Numbered from the stretch's first letter, positions 8,117 through 16,928 are shown. The stretch is 64,000 nt of DNA from Skermanella pratensis (GCF_008843145.1 NZ_CP030265.1:4767001-4831000); one strand, 5' to 3'. The notes: a model not told the origin generated them from the letters alone. Program-made: numbers and translations.

Positions 8117-9001
8117 TCAGTTGGCGACCGCCAGGCAGGCCGACCGGGAAGGAGCGGTGACCGCGACCGCTTCGGCCGGGCTCGTTTCATCCAGCGGCCA
8201 CAGGCGGCCGCCATCGGTAATGATTTCCCACACGTCGGGACGCTCGGCATGGACGCGCCGCAGCAGGGCGCCGAGGTCGGCCCAGCAGGGCTGCCGCCGT
8301 CCATGGTAATCGACCAGCGATCCCAGCGGGTTGAAATGGATGCCGAGGCGGGTCAGCAGCCGAAGCAAAGCCGGCTCCATCACCGCGGCCCAGTGGGTGA
8401 TTCCCTCGCGCACGCTCATCTCGACACAGGATTTAATGAGCCCGAGCGGCAGATGAAAGAGCATCTTGCGCCATTCTTCGGGAGACAGGGTCGCTTCGAC
8501 CCCGGTTTCCGGCACGTGCTGGCGGAAACTCTTGACGATCGAGAAGCGCGAGATCTCGGCCGTGCGGTAGACCGGGAACGGGGCCACGGAGTCGGCGGCG
8601 ATCGCGCCGGCGATCCGCTGCATCGGCAGCACGCGGCGCTCCCCGCCGTCCTGCGGCAGCACGAGGCGGACCGTGCCGATGGCGTTGCCGGTGGCGCGAT
8701 GGGTCAGCAGGGAATGGACGGAATGACCGTCGAAGGAGTCACGCTCGAACCCGTCAGGGTTGTTCGCGGGGTCCTCGAACTCGTTATCGATGCAGTAAAC
8801 CTGAAAACGAATACGGAAACAGTTGTTCTTAAGTTCTGATGTCGTCGCGACGGAAGAGCCAAAAACCGAATTGTAATATTCAAGGCCGGTGAAACCAGTA
8901 GACTTTCGAGAGGCCGTGATATCGTTCGTGAGTGAAGTGGCGTTGCCGATGGCGTGCCCTTCGGATACGAGCCGCTCAACTCCAGATCTCGAATGGTACA
9001 T
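8117..9001 (-). CDS. PEP-CTERM/exosortase system-associated acyltransferase (autoinducer-synthase-like)
   Basis: A 294-residue GNAT-fold protein of the TIGR03694 type. Visible markers are YYNSVFGSS, FRIRFQVYCIDNEFED (the RYxVYC element shared with LuxI-like synthases), GTVRLVLP and AEISRFSIVKSFR. Relatives transfer acyl chains from acyl carrier protein or CoA to an amine. The product in PEP-CTERM systems is not established. ATG 9001 is preferred: GGAAGA lies six bases upstream and homology begins about 45 residues in. The frame runs open to 9253, but that part looks non-coding. The 5' third of the gene is clearly richer in A+T than its neighbours. It probably forms an operon with the ThiF-nitroreductase gene. 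Confidence 0.85.
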   Translation of the reverse strand: MYHSRSGVERLVSEGHAIGNATSLTNDITASRKSTGFTGLEYYNSVFGSSVATTSELKNNCFRIRFQVYCIDNEFEDPANNPDGFERDSFDGHSVHSLLTHRATGNAIGTVRLVLPQDGGERRVLPMQRIAGAIAADSVAPFPVYRTAEISRFSIVKSFRQHVPETGVEATLSPEEWRKMLFHLPLGLIKSCVEMSVREGITHWAAVMEPALLRLLTRLGIHFNPLGSLVDYHGRRQPCWADLGALLRRVHAERPDVWEIITDGGRLWPLDETSPAEAVAVTAPSRSACLAVAN

Positions 9002-9684
9002 GGTGTCTTCCAATTTGTTTTTGGTTGCACAAACCACCGTGGCCCGGTGATGGCGGCTCCTGCTCATGGTCTCCCGGCGACGGTATGGCCCCGGTCGCAC
9101 GTGTCTCGGCGCAGCCGCGCTGGCCCGGCATTGCCTCACGGTGTGACACGGAGCGGGGGCAAGTCCCGGGAGATCCCCGGATGGCTCCCCGCGCCCGATG
9201 CCGTTCAGCGCAGCCGAATGCAGCGAGCGAACTGCAAATTCGCACTTCAACAAGTCGCTACAAGGGAAACGGGCCTTGTAAGGCCAGGCCGCTTACAGCA
9301 GATCAAGCATAAAGTCGGATATACGGTTCTTCGCCATGTATCAAAGCACTCAAAAGTTAAATCTCACTTAATTGAGCGCAGTTCAACTTTATGCCACGGT
9401 CGCGAATGTATTCGAAATAGAGAAAAATTTGACGTGGCAAAGATGTGACCTCGATGAGAATTGCTGTGACTTTCAGGAGCTAATCCTGTGAATTTTCCGG
9501 CATAATCATCGTCAATTTCGAAGGATGATCAGCTTATTCAATTAACCGATTTGCAAAGATTCATTGTCCTCGACGCGGTTACGCCGGCCCGCGGAGTCCG
9601 GCTGAACCCGGTTGTCCCGGGGCTGCGAAACCGTCATTCTGAAGCCGGCTTTCGGCAGGCGAGACCGGCGAGGACGGTGAAAGA
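9002..9684. other. Non-coding region upstream of the acyltransferase, AT-rich from about 9240
   Basis: This 683-nt stretch between divergent genes has no convincing reading frame. About 9240-9560 is strikingly AT-rich for this chromosome (for example around 9350-9440 and 9520-9570). It must hold the promoters for the acyltransferase (leftward) and pxpA (rightward). I see no clear LuxR-type dyad and no strong sigma-54 site. A long untranslated leader or small RNA is possible but unsupported. Confidence 0.6.
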
Positions 9685-10467
9685 ATGGCAGGGGTTTCCC
9701 GGGTTGACCTGAACTGTGACATGGGCGAGAGCTTCGGCGTCTACACGCTGGGCAACGACGCCGACATGCTGAAGATCGTCACCAGCGCGAACGTCGCCTG
9801 CGGGTTCCACGCCGGCGATCCCCTGGTGATCGACCGCACCGTGCGACTCGCCCTCGACGCGGGCGTGGCGGTCGGCGCCCATCCCAGCTTCCTGGACCAG
9901 TGGGGTTTCGGCCGCCGCCCGATCCTGGGGGAGGACCCGGCCGACATCGAGAAGATGCTGGTCTACCAGATCGGCGCGGTGCAGGCGCTCGCCGCCGCCG
10001 CAGGCCACCGGGTCACGCATGTCAAGGCGCACGGCTCGCTGGGCAACATGGCGGCGGTTGATCCCGACCTGGCCCTGGCCTGCGCCCGGGCGGTGCGGGC
10101 CGTCGACCGCGACCTGATCTGCGTCGTCATGCCCGGGATGGAGACCGAGCGCGCCGCCGAACGGATGGGCCTGAGGATCGCGCGGGAGATCTATGCCGAC
10201 CGCACCTATGACGACAACGGCAACCTGACATCGCGCAAGAAGCCCGGCGCCGTGCTGCACGACGCCGGGGCGGCGGCGGGCCGGGTCGTCCGCATGCTGG
10301 AGGAGGAGGCGATCACGACGGTGAGCGGCGCCCGGATCCCGTCACGGATCGATACCATCTGCGTCCACGGCGACAATCCGCAGGCGGTCGGGATGGCGCG
10401 GACGATCCGCGGGCGCCTGGAAGCCCTCGGTATCGCGATCGAACCGTTCAGCCGGACCCTGGCGTGA
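9685..10467 (+). CDS. pxpA: 5-oxoprolinase subunit PxpA (LamB/YcsF family)
   Basis: A 260-residue protein of typical length for the family. N-terminal VDLNCDMGESFG, SANVACGFHAGDP and GAHPSFLDQWGFGRR are PxpA hallmarks, with metal/substrate-binding Asp, Glu and His residues. With PxpB and PxpC it forms the ATP-dependent 5-oxoprolinase that opens pyroglutamate to glutamate. The partner genes pxpB and pxpC are not adjacent, which is unusual, so they must lie elsewhere or be absent. A GGTGAAAG-type ribosome binding site precedes ATG 9685. Confidence 0.9.
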   Translation: MAGVSRVDLNCDMGESFGVYTLGNDADMLKIVTSANVACGFHAGDPLVIDRTVRLALDAGVAVGAHPSFLDQWGFGRRPILGEDPADIEKMLVYQIGAVQALAAAAGHRVTHVKAHGSLGNMAAVDPDLALACARAVRAVDRDLICVVMPGMETERAAERMGLRIAREIYADRTYDDNGNLTSRKKPGAVLHDAGAAAGRVVRMLEEEAITTVSGARIPSRIDTICVHGDNPQAVGMARTIRGRLEALGIAIEPFSRTLA

Positions 10468-10591
10468 CGGATCGGCATGACGATTCAGGGATGCGCCCCT
10501 TCGGCCTGCCTGGGCACGGTCCGCCGCTGGCCGGCACCGTACTTGCCATTCAACCGTGAGAAATGTTCTCGGCGGTAAGTTCTTGCCAAGA

Positions 10592-10970
10592 TCGTCATGA
10601 CCGGGCTTGACCCGGTCATCGCTTGCGGACTCCATCAGCGCCGCCGTGCGGTGAGATACCCGGATCAAGTCCACGGCTGTCCGGCACGTTTTTTGCTGAT
10701 CAACTATTGAGAACATTCCTGGCGACTGTTTTCTCCTTCGGTTCGTCATCCGCAGGCTTGACCCGCAGATCTCAAGGCACGGAGGCTTCGATGCTTCCCG
10801 CGAAAGATGGCCGGATCAAGTCCGGCCATGACGAAAACGGAGTACTCCTGCCCGCGATTAACCCTTTCCGGTAATAAGCAATCACCGTGCCGGACAGCCG
10901 CGGGTCAAGCCCGCGCATGATGAAGATTAGGGGTGCCCCACAGACGCGGATTTTGATCCGTGCATGACGA
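10592..10970. repeat. Cluster of about six palindromic intergenic repeats
   Basis: Repeated imperfect palindromes share a core GGNTTGACCC or its complement and a flanking CATGACG. Copies are at about 10592-10620 (CCGGGCTTGACCCGG), 10658-10690 (CCGGATCAAGTCC), 10743-10770 (CGCAGGCTTGACCCGCAG), 10807-10833 (GGCCGGATCAAGTCCGGCC), 10885-10920 (CGCGGGTCAAGCCCGCG) and 10941-10970 (GCGGATTTTGATCCG). They alternate in orientation and fill the 516-nt space between pxpA and the next gene; I see no gene there. Short dispersed palindromes of this type are common in alphaproteobacterial genomes. Confidence 0.75.
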
Positions 10971-10983
10971 ACACCGGCACGGA

Positions 10984-11643
10984 TCACGGCCGGTCGAAGA
11001 TCGGCGGATTCGCCTGCGTCCGGATCGTGGTGGCCGAGCTTCCCGGAGGGGCGTTCTCGCGCCGGGTCTGGCCGAGCGTGTCGGCCGCTTCGCCCGACAC
11101 GGTGTCGGAATGGGACGCCGACCCGTCGGGAGTCGCCCAGCCGACGCTGGTGGCGCCGCCCGCGGAGGCCGGGCCGCGGAGCGGTTCGCCGTCGGGACCC
11201 AGCAGGACCGAAGCGCTGTCCCGCGCCGATTTGCCGGTGCCCGGCATGCCGACCAGCCGGTCCGGATCGGGCGAGCGGACCGCCGCCCGGTCCGACATGC
11301 CTCCCGAGACGTGGGTATGGTGACGGTCCGGATCGGTGTAGAGCCGCGATCCCCGGCCGGCGTCCTTCCGGCTGTCGCGCTGGTAGCGATAGCCGAGCCA
11401 GGCGGCCAGCAGGATGGCGGCGCTCGCGGCGAACATCACGACGGGCACGGGATGGTCGCGGATCACCGCGCTGATGCCGCCCGACTGGCCGCTCCAGCGG
11501 CGGTCGCGGCCGTCGTCGACATCGCCGCCGATGCGGGCGCGGCCATAGGCACTGGGAGTGTCGTAGGGGATGTACGGATGTTCGGGCGTGTTGCTGAGGT
11601 AACGCCGGTTTTCGGTATCGGAAGCGGGTATGGCGTCCACCAT
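10984..11643 (-). CDS. Hypothetical single-pass membrane protein
   Basis: A 219-residue protein. A hydrophilic N-terminal segment of about 70 residues rich in Tyr, Asp and Arg is followed by one helix (VVMFAASAAILLAAWLGYRY, residues about 68-87) and a low-complexity tail rich in Gly, Ser, Asp and Pro. I recognise no family. The hydrophobic helix and coding-like composition support a real gene. It is divergent from the gapR gene; its ATG at 11643 has only a weak GGGG upstream. Confidence 0.55.
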   Translation of the reverse strand: MVDAIPASDTENRRYLSNTPEHPYIPYDTPSAYGRARIGGDVDDGRDRRWSGQSGGISAVIRDHPVPVVMFAASAAILLAAWLGYRYQRDSRKDAGRGSRLYTDPDRHHTHVSGGMSDRAAVRSPDPDRLVGMPGTGKSARDSASVLLGPDGEPLRGPASAGGATSVGWATPDGSASHSDTVSGEAADTLGQTRRENAPPGSSATTIRTQANPPIFDRP

Positions 11644-11823
11644 TTTTTTGCCCCATTCGTTGGTTGTTGCTTGGGGGCCGCCGCGGCGCGACGGCTATGC
11701 GATACCAACCGCGGGGAACGGCGGAACGTTCCGCAGCCGCCCCGCCGCGGCCTTGTTGCCAGAACCGGCGCTTGCCGGTATGACGCCAATCCCGAACCCC
11801 AGCCCCACTCACGGAGCCTGATC

Positions 11824-12111
11824 TTGATCGACGCTGGCGCTACGACGGCCGAACAGTTGAAGCAGTTCGCCGACCGCATGGAAAACTTGCTGAACGAAAT
11901 CGACGGACTGAAGAACGACCTGAAGGACCTCAAGGGCGAGGCGAAATCGGCCGGTTTCAACATCAAGGCGCTCGACCGGCTGGTCGCGATCCGCCGCAAG
12001 GACTCGGCCGATGCCGAGACCGAGCTGCTCAACGACCTGCTGCTTTACGCCCACCACACCGGCACCCACCTCGATCTCGCGGTTCCGGAGATGGCCGAAG
12101 AAGCGGCCTGA
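11824..12111 (+). CDS. gapR: GapR-family (DUF2312/UPF0335) DNA-binding protein
   Basis: A 95-residue helical protein: EQLKQFADRMENLLNEIDGL, then DLKGEAKSAGFNIKALDRLV, then RRKDSADAETELLNDLLLY. This is the alphaproteobacterial DUF2312 pattern. The family includes Caulobacter GapR, which binds overtwisted AT-rich DNA ahead of the replication fork and stimulates topoisomerases. The frame stays open far upstream, but homology starts at the TTG at 11824, which has ACGGAG upstream. A C-terminal extension (THLDLAVPEMAEEAA) is acidic. Confidence 0.85.
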   Translation: MIDAGATTAEQLKQFADRMENLLNEIDGLKNDLKDLKGEAKSAGFNIKALDRLVAIRRKDSADAETELLNDLLLYAHHTGTHLDLAVPEMAEEAA

Positions 12112-12248
12112 CCGGCCGCGCCGGGCGGGGCTCGACATCGGGCTCCGCCCGGTGCATCATCGCGCTCCGCCGGATTGCCGGCCGGACGGGCCGTCCGTAT
12201 CGCTCCGCTTCCGGACGACCCCTCGATTGATTGGAACCACTAAGCTTG

Positions 12249-13370
12249 ATGGGCACCGCCATTCCTGGCCAGCAGATCTCCGAGATCCAGCGGCTCGAAG
12301 CACTTCGCCGATACGGCATACTCGATACCCCCCGCGAGGAGGAGTTCGACGACGTCACGCGCCTTGCGGCCTATGTCTGCCGCACGCCGGTCGCCCTGGT
12401 GAGCTTCGTCGACGCCAACCGCCAGTGGTTCAAGTCGGAGGTCGGGCTGGGCGCCAGCGAAACCGCCCTTAACGCTTCGGTCTGCCGCCTCGTCATCCGG
12501 CAGTCCGGGCTCTTCATCGTGCCCGACCTGGCCGCCGACGGCCGGTTCTCCGACAATCCTCTGGTATCCGGCCCCCTGGCGTCCGGCTCCCCGGGCATGC
12601 GGTTCTATGCCGGCGCGCTGCTGCAGACCGCCGACGGGCATGCGCTCGGAACGCTGTGCGTCCTCGACCACGAGCCGCGCCCCGGCCTGGACGAGGAGCA
12701 GAAGGCGGCCCTGTCCACCCTCGCCCGCCAAGTGATGTCCCTGCTGGAGCTGCGCCGCTCGATCCAGCAGAAGGAACTGATGCTCAAGGAAGTCAACCAC
12801 CGGGTCAAGAACAGCCTCCAGCTCGTCTCCAGCCTGCTGCGCCTTGAAAGCCGCCAGATCTCCGACCCGGTGACGCGCCGCCATTTCGACGAGGCCTGCG
12901 CCCGCGTGGCCACCATCGCCCGGGTCCACGAGCGCCTGTATATGACCGACAAGGTCGGCGTCGTGGAATTCGGCCTGTTCCTGCGCGACCTGTGCGCCGA
13001 CCTGGCCCACTCCGCGATGGTCGAGCAGGGACACAGCATCGAGGTGGAGGCCGATACCCACGAGCTGGCGACCGACAAGGTCATCCCGCTGGCGCTGATC
13101 GTCAACGAGCTGCTGACCAACGCCGTCAAATACGCCTACCCCCAGGGCCGCCGCGGCGTCATACGGGTCCGGTTCAAGACCCTGCCGGACGGCGGGTTCG
13201 AGGTCGGCGTCGCGGACGAGGGCGTGGGATTGCCCGCCGGGTTCGATCCCGCGACGACTTCGAGCTTGGGAATGCGCATGGTCTGCGCCATGCTGGGACA
13301 GGTCGGCGGCGAAATGACCTGCCAGTCCGGTCCGACCGGCACCATGTTCCGGATCCACGCCGCCGGGTGA
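12249..13370 (+). CDS. GAF-domain sensor histidine kinase (HisKA_2 type)
   Basis: About 373 residues and no membrane helix, so cytoplasmic. Residues 15-165 form a GAF domain (LEALRRYGILDTPREEEFDD, LGTLCVLDHEPR). The phosphoacceptor box EVNHRVKNSLQLVSSLLRL with His near residue 185 is the HisKA_2 class. The ATPase domain has NELLTNAVKYAYP, VADEGVGLP and SLGMRMVCAM. A single-domain response regulator follows 130 nt downstream, the obvious partner. The start is uncertain: ATG 12249 is used, with TTG 12231 or 12246 possible. The signal sensed cannot be read from the sequence. Confidence 0.88.
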   Translation: MGTAIPGQQISEIQRLEALRRYGILDTPREEEFDDVTRLAAYVCRTPVALVSFVDANRQWFKSEVGLGASETALNASVCRLVIRQSGLFIVPDLAADGRFSDNPLVSGPLASGSPGMRFYAGALLQTADGHALGTLCVLDHEPRPGLDEEQKAALSTLARQVMSLLELRRSIQQKELMLKEVNHRVKNSLQLVSSLLRLESRQISDPVTRRHFDEACARVATIARVHERLYMTDKVGVVEFGLFLRDLCADLAHSAMVEQGHSIEVEADTHELATDKVIPLALIVNELLTNAVKYAYPQGRRGVIRVRFKTLPDGGFEVGVADEGVGLPAGFDPATTSSLGMRMVCAMLGQVGGEMTCQSGPTGTMFRIHAAG

Positions 13371-13499
13371 CCGCGCCGGAAGGGCCGGCAGCCCGTCGGG
13401 CGGCCCATTGGAACAACCGCTTTTTAGGCACTTGGACGATTCGAGCCGCAAGGTGTTGATCCCTTGCCACTTCCGAGTCCCGAACTGTAGCTTGGTCCG

Positions 13500-13967
13500 A
13501 TGCACGCAATCTCTAAAATTAGACTCGTTCACTCCAGGCCCGCCGCCCCCCTGCCCTCGGACCGGCAGGAACCCGTGCAGTCGCGCAGCATCCGCATCCT
13601 GATCGTCGAGGATGAGGCGATCCCGGCCATGCTGCTGGAGGAAATGGTCGAGGACCTGGGTTTCACCGTCTGCGGCAAGGCGGTTTCCGGTCCCGGCGCC
13701 GTGATGGCGGCGGAGGACTACCGGCCGGACCTCATCCTGATGGACATCCGGCTGGCGCAGGGGACGGACGGCATCGACGCCGCCGTCGAGATCCGCCAGC
13801 GCCTCGGCATTCCGTCCCTCTTCATGAGCGCCTTCAGCGACCAGGCCACCATGAAGCGGGCCCAGGCGGCCCAGCCGGTCGGTTTCGTCGGCAAGCCCTA
13901 TGACGACGCGCGGCTGGGCGCGGCCCTGACCGCGGCGCTCCAGGGCATGGGGCTGGCCGAGGACTGA
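13500..13967 (+). CDS. Single-domain response regulator
   Basis: A 155-residue protein consisting of a receiver domain only: ILIVEDEAIPAMLLEEMV holds the acidic pocket, DLILMDIRL the phosphoacceptor Asp (about residue 81), SAFSD the switch Ser and GKPYDD the conserved Lys. It has no output domain, so it probably relays phosphate or works by protein contact. About 30 non-conserved residues precede the domain; GTG 13575, with AGGAA just upstream, is a credible alternative start. It likely pairs with the histidine kinase before it. Confidence 0.87.
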   Translation: MHAISKIRLVHSRPAAPLPSDRQEPVQSRSIRILIVEDEAIPAMLLEEMVEDLGFTVCGKAVSGPGAVMAAEDYRPDLILMDIRLAQGTDGIDAAVEIRQRLGIPSLFMSAFSDQATMKRAQAAQPVGFVGKPYDDARLGAALTAALQGMGLAED

Positions 13968-14138
13968 GATAATCCGTCCTTGATGCCGATATCCCGACTC
14001 CTGCCCTCGAATGATCCGGACACTTCATGCCGGCGCTGTCAGGTATATGTTGAAGTAAGCAGGAGAATACCGCTACACACCCGCATATCCCGTCGTTGAA
14101 AGCACGGGCCGGATCTTTGCCGAGGGGCAGCCGAAACG

Positions 14139-15308
14139 TTGCGGAAATTTAGCGATAAACTCGAATATCAGCCGGCAAAATCCTGTATCGTCTTCCGTCC
14201 GCGTCTGGAAGACTATATCGCCCGGTTCGATCGATTGCGCCTCGTGCTTCTGTCGGGGCCTTCCGGCATCGGCAAGACGACCCTGCTGGCACGCTGGCAT
14301 GCGATCGCGCGCAACCGCGGCAGTGCCACGGGATGGCTCTCCCTGCATCGCAACGGCCATGATCCGAAGCGTTTCCTGGCGGATCTCGCGGAGGTGCTCG
14401 AACCGGTCCTGCCCGCCTTCGGGCGGCGGGTCTCAAATCTTCATGCCGGCGGGTCCCAGCCGATCCTGGAGGAGGTCCTGTGCGATCTGGCGGGGGAGCT
14501 GGACCGCCTGGGACGCCAGATGGTCCTGTTCCTGGACGATTACCAGGCGGTGACCGACCCGGCGGTCCATCGCGACGTCAACCGGATGCTGAGCGGCCTG
14601 CCCGCCTGTTTCACCCTGGTGATCGCGACGCGCGCCGATCCGCCGCTGCCGCTCGCGCGCCTTCGCGGCTGCGGGACGCTGCTGGAACTGCGCGCCGCCG
14701 ACCTGCGATTCACCCTGGACGAGGCGCGTTACTACCTGACGCGGGTCCAGGCCCTGGACCTTGCCGAGGATCAGGTCCGGGAAGTGACGGAGAAGACGGA
14801 AGGCCGGATCTCGGCCCTTCAGCTGGCCGTGCTGACCCGGCGCCTGATGGCGAAGGAACGGGACGCCTTGCCGGAGATCCGCCACCGCGCCGACCAGTGG
14901 CTCGGGAGGGCCGACCCCGATCGGCCCGATGGCCCCCCCCAGCCCGACGACCTGCTGCTCCGAGGCTTCGCCGCCGTCATGGTGGGTTATGCGGCGGGCG
15001 CCGCAAGCGACCTGGAATCCGCGATGGCCCAGTGCCGTGACGCGATCGAGATATCCGGCCGCGTGCTGGAGACCCTCCAGCCCGAAGCGGCGCGGCCGGC
15101 GCCCGCGTCGTCGGACCGCCTGCACCACCGCGAAATCCAGATCCTGCGGCTCGTTTCGGAAGGGTTGCGCAACCGCCAGATCGGCGAGCGACTGCGCATC
15201 TCGGAAGACACGGTCAAATGGTACATGAAAAGGTTGTTCGCCAAACTGTACGTCACCACCCGGACAAGCGCGGTCGCGCGGGGCAGGGAAATGGGCTATC
15301 TGCCGTAG
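14139..15308 (+). CDS. Short MalT/LAL-like LuxR-family transcription regulator
   Basis: A 389-residue protein. The N-terminal STAND-type ATPase has Walker A GPSGIGKTTLLARW, Walker B VLFLDDYQ and the sensor VIATRADPPLPLARL typical of MalT-like regulators. The C-terminal LuxR helix-turn-helix is LHHREIQILRLVSEGLRNRQIGERL-type. Classic MalT/LAL proteins are about 900 residues with a long TPR-like sensor region. Here only about 80 residues, including a Pro/Asp-rich linker (RADPDRPDGPPQPDD), connect ATPase and DNA-binding domain. The TTG start at 14139 is the only one before Walker A that I can support. Confidence 0.8.
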   Translation: MRKFSDKLEYQPAKSCIVFRPRLEDYIARFDRLRLVLLSGPSGIGKTTLLARWHAIARNRGSATGWLSLHRNGHDPKRFLADLAEVLEPVLPAFGRRVSNLHAGGSQPILEEVLCDLAGELDRLGRQMVLFLDDYQAVTDPAVHRDVNRMLSGLPACFTLVIATRADPPLPLARLRGCGTLLELRAADLRFTLDEARYYLTRVQALDLAEDQVREVTEKTEGRISALQLAVLTRRLMAKERDALPEIRHRADQWLGRADPDRPDGPPQPDDLLLRGFAAVMVGYAAGAASDLESAMAQCRDAIEISGRVLETLQPEAARPAPASSDRLHHREIQILRLVSEGLRNRQIGERLRISEDTVKWYMKRLFAKLYVTTRTSAVARGREMGYLP

Positions 15309-15331
15309 GTCTTTGGAGTTTCAGCAGAATG

Positions 15332-15347
15332 CCACCCTTTCGGGTGG
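15332..15347 (+). terminator. Possible weak terminator hairpin
   Basis: CCACCC, loop TTTC, GGGTGG, 24 nt after the LuxR-family gene. There is no U-tract, so function as an intrinsic terminator is doubtful. Confidence 0.35.
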
Positions 15348-15454
15348 TGCGTCCCGTCCCCCCCTGTCCCTAACTTCACGCAAAATCCAGGACATCCGAC
15401 GGCATGCCCCGGCGACGGGAGATCCGGCGGATCGTCCGATAAGGGGAGGTGCGC

Positions 15455-16213
15455 ATGGACGGGGATCACATACTTGAAACCCGGAATCTGACGAAGGAAT
15501 TCAAGGGCTTCATCGCGGTCAAGGACGTCAACCTCCAGGTCCGCCGCGGCAGCATCCATGCCCTGATCGGCCCCAACGGCGCGGGCAAGACCACGGTCTT
15601 CAACCTGCTGACCAAGTTCCTGATCCCGAGCGGCGGCCAGATCCTGTTCAACGGCGCCGACATCACGCGGGTCAAGCCGGCCGACATCGCCCGGCGCGGC
15701 CTCGTACGCTCGTTCCAGATCAGCGCCGTCTTCCCGCACCTGACCTGCCTGGAGAACGTACGGGTGGCGCTGCAGAAGCGCCTGCGCGGCGACAACTTCG
15801 ACTTCTGGCGCTCGGAGAAGGTGCTGGAGGCGCTGGACGGCCAGGCCGGGGAACTGCTCGAGTCGGTCAACCTGGCGGCCTACCGCGACATTCCCGCGGT
15901 CGAGCTGCCCTACGGCCGCAAGCGCGCGCTGGAGATCGCCACCACGCTGGCGCTGGAGCCGGAGCTGATGCTGCTGGACGAGCCGATGGCCGGCATGGGC
16001 CACGAGGACATCGACCACACCGCGGCGCTGATCCGCAAGGTCTCGGCCAACCGCACCATCCTGATGGTCGAGCACAACCTCTCCGTCGTGTCCGACCTGT
16101 CGGACACGATCACGGTGCTGCGCCGGGGCGAGATCCTGGCCGAGGGACCTTACGCGACGGTGTCCAAGGACCCGCAGGTGATGGAAGCGTACATGGGGAC
16201 GGGACATGCCTGA
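15455..16213 (+). CDS. livG: Branched-chain amino-acid-type ABC transporter ATPase LivG
   Basis: A 252-residue ATPase. Walker A is GPNGAGKTT, the Q-loop is in VRSFQIS and Walker B is LMLLDEPMAGM. The signature is LPYGRKRALEIA instead of LSGGQ, as is usual for LivG. AAGGGGAG at 15441-15448 sits six bases before ATG 15455, which decides this start over GTG 15449. It overlaps livF by 8 nt and heads a five-gene operon with all importer parts. The substrate could be branched-chain amino acids, or another amide or amino acid. Confidence 0.92.
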   Translation: MDGDHILETRNLTKEFKGFIAVKDVNLQVRRGSIHALIGPNGAGKTTVFNLLTKFLIPSGGQILFNGADITRVKPADIARRGLVRSFQISAVFPHLTCLENVRVALQKRLRGDNFDFWRSEKVLEALDGQAGELLESVNLAAYRDIPAVELPYGRKRALEIATTLALEPELMLLDEPMAGMGHEDIDHTAALIRKVSANRTILMVEHNLSVVSDLSDTITVLRRGEILAEGPYATVSKDPQVMEAYMGTGHA

Positions 16214-16928
16214 CGGGGCCGCGACGACGACAGGGATGCTGGAGATCCGGGATCTTCACGCCTTCTACGGCGAGAGCCACATCCTGCACGGCGTCAGCCT
16301 GGACGTCCGGCGGGGCGAGGTGGTGACCCTGCTGGGACGCAACGGCGCCGGCAAGACCACGACGATGCGCTCGATCATGGGCATCGTGGGCCGGCGCACC
16401 GGCTCGATCCGGCTGAACGGGACGGAGCTGACGGGGCTGGCGTCGAACCGGATCGCCCGGCTGGGGATCGGCTACGTGCCGGAGGAGCGGGGTATCTTCT
16501 CCAGCCTGAACGTGGAGGAGAACCTGATGCTGCCGCCCACGATCAAGCCGGGCGGCATGGACGTGGAGGCGATCTACCGCCTGTTCCCGAACCTGAAGGA
16601 GCGGCGGAAGAGCCAGGGGACGCGGCTGTCGGGGGGCGAGCAGCAGATGCTGGCGATCGGGCGGATCCTGCGCACCGGGGCCGACCTGATCCTGCTGGAC
16701 GAACCGACCGAGGGGCTGGCGCCGGTGATCATCCAGCAGATCGGCCGGGTGGTGCGGGAGCTGAAGCAGAGCGGCTTCACCATCCTGCTGGTCGAGCAGA
16801 ACTTCCGCTTCGCCGCCACCATCGCGGACCGCCACTACGTCATGGAGGAGGGGCACATCGTCGACATGATCCCGAACGACCAGCTCGAAGCCAACATGCA
16901 CAAGCTGCACGAATATCTCGGCGTCTGA
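16206..16928 (+). CDS. livF: Branched-chain amino-acid-type ABC transporter ATPase LivF
   Basis: A 240-residue ATPase. Walker A is GRNGAGKTTTMRS, the signature LSGGEQQMLAIGRIL, Walker B LILLDEPTEGLAP and the H-loop region LLVEQNFRFA. The segment GYVPEERGIFSSLNVEENL is typical of LivF. Its start overlaps the end of livG. It acts as the second ATPase of the heterodimer on the cytoplasmic face. Confidence 0.93.
   Translation: MPDGAATTTGMLEIRDLHAFYGESHILHGVSLDVRRGEVVTLLGRNGAGKTTTMRSIMGIVGRRTGSIRLNGTELTGLASNRIARLGIGYVPEERGIFSSLNVEENLMLPPTIKPGGMDVEAIYRLFPNLKERRKSQGTRLSGGEQQMLAIGRILRTGADLILLDEPTEGLAPVIIQQIGRVVRELKQSGFTILLVEQNFRFAATIADRHYVMEEGHIVDMIPNDQLEANMHKLHEYLGV

Noticed and set aside
6404-8839. 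Very long plus-strand open frame opposite the ThiF-nitroreductase and acyltransferase genes
   Set aside because: Its translation is a typical high-GC antisense shadow (rich in Gly, Arg, His, Asp, Gln) with no domain, while the opposite strand carries clear families.
9437-9450. Possible sigma-54 promoter for the acyltransferase on the minus strand
   Set aside because: The GG and GC doublets are 10 nt apart with TTTGC, but the -24 side (AGGTCA) matches the consensus poorly and the site is over 400 nt from the start codon.
10960-11823. Long N-terminal extension of the GapR-type protein
   Set aside because: The extension lies opposite the membrane-protein gene and through repeats; family similarity starts at TTG 11824.
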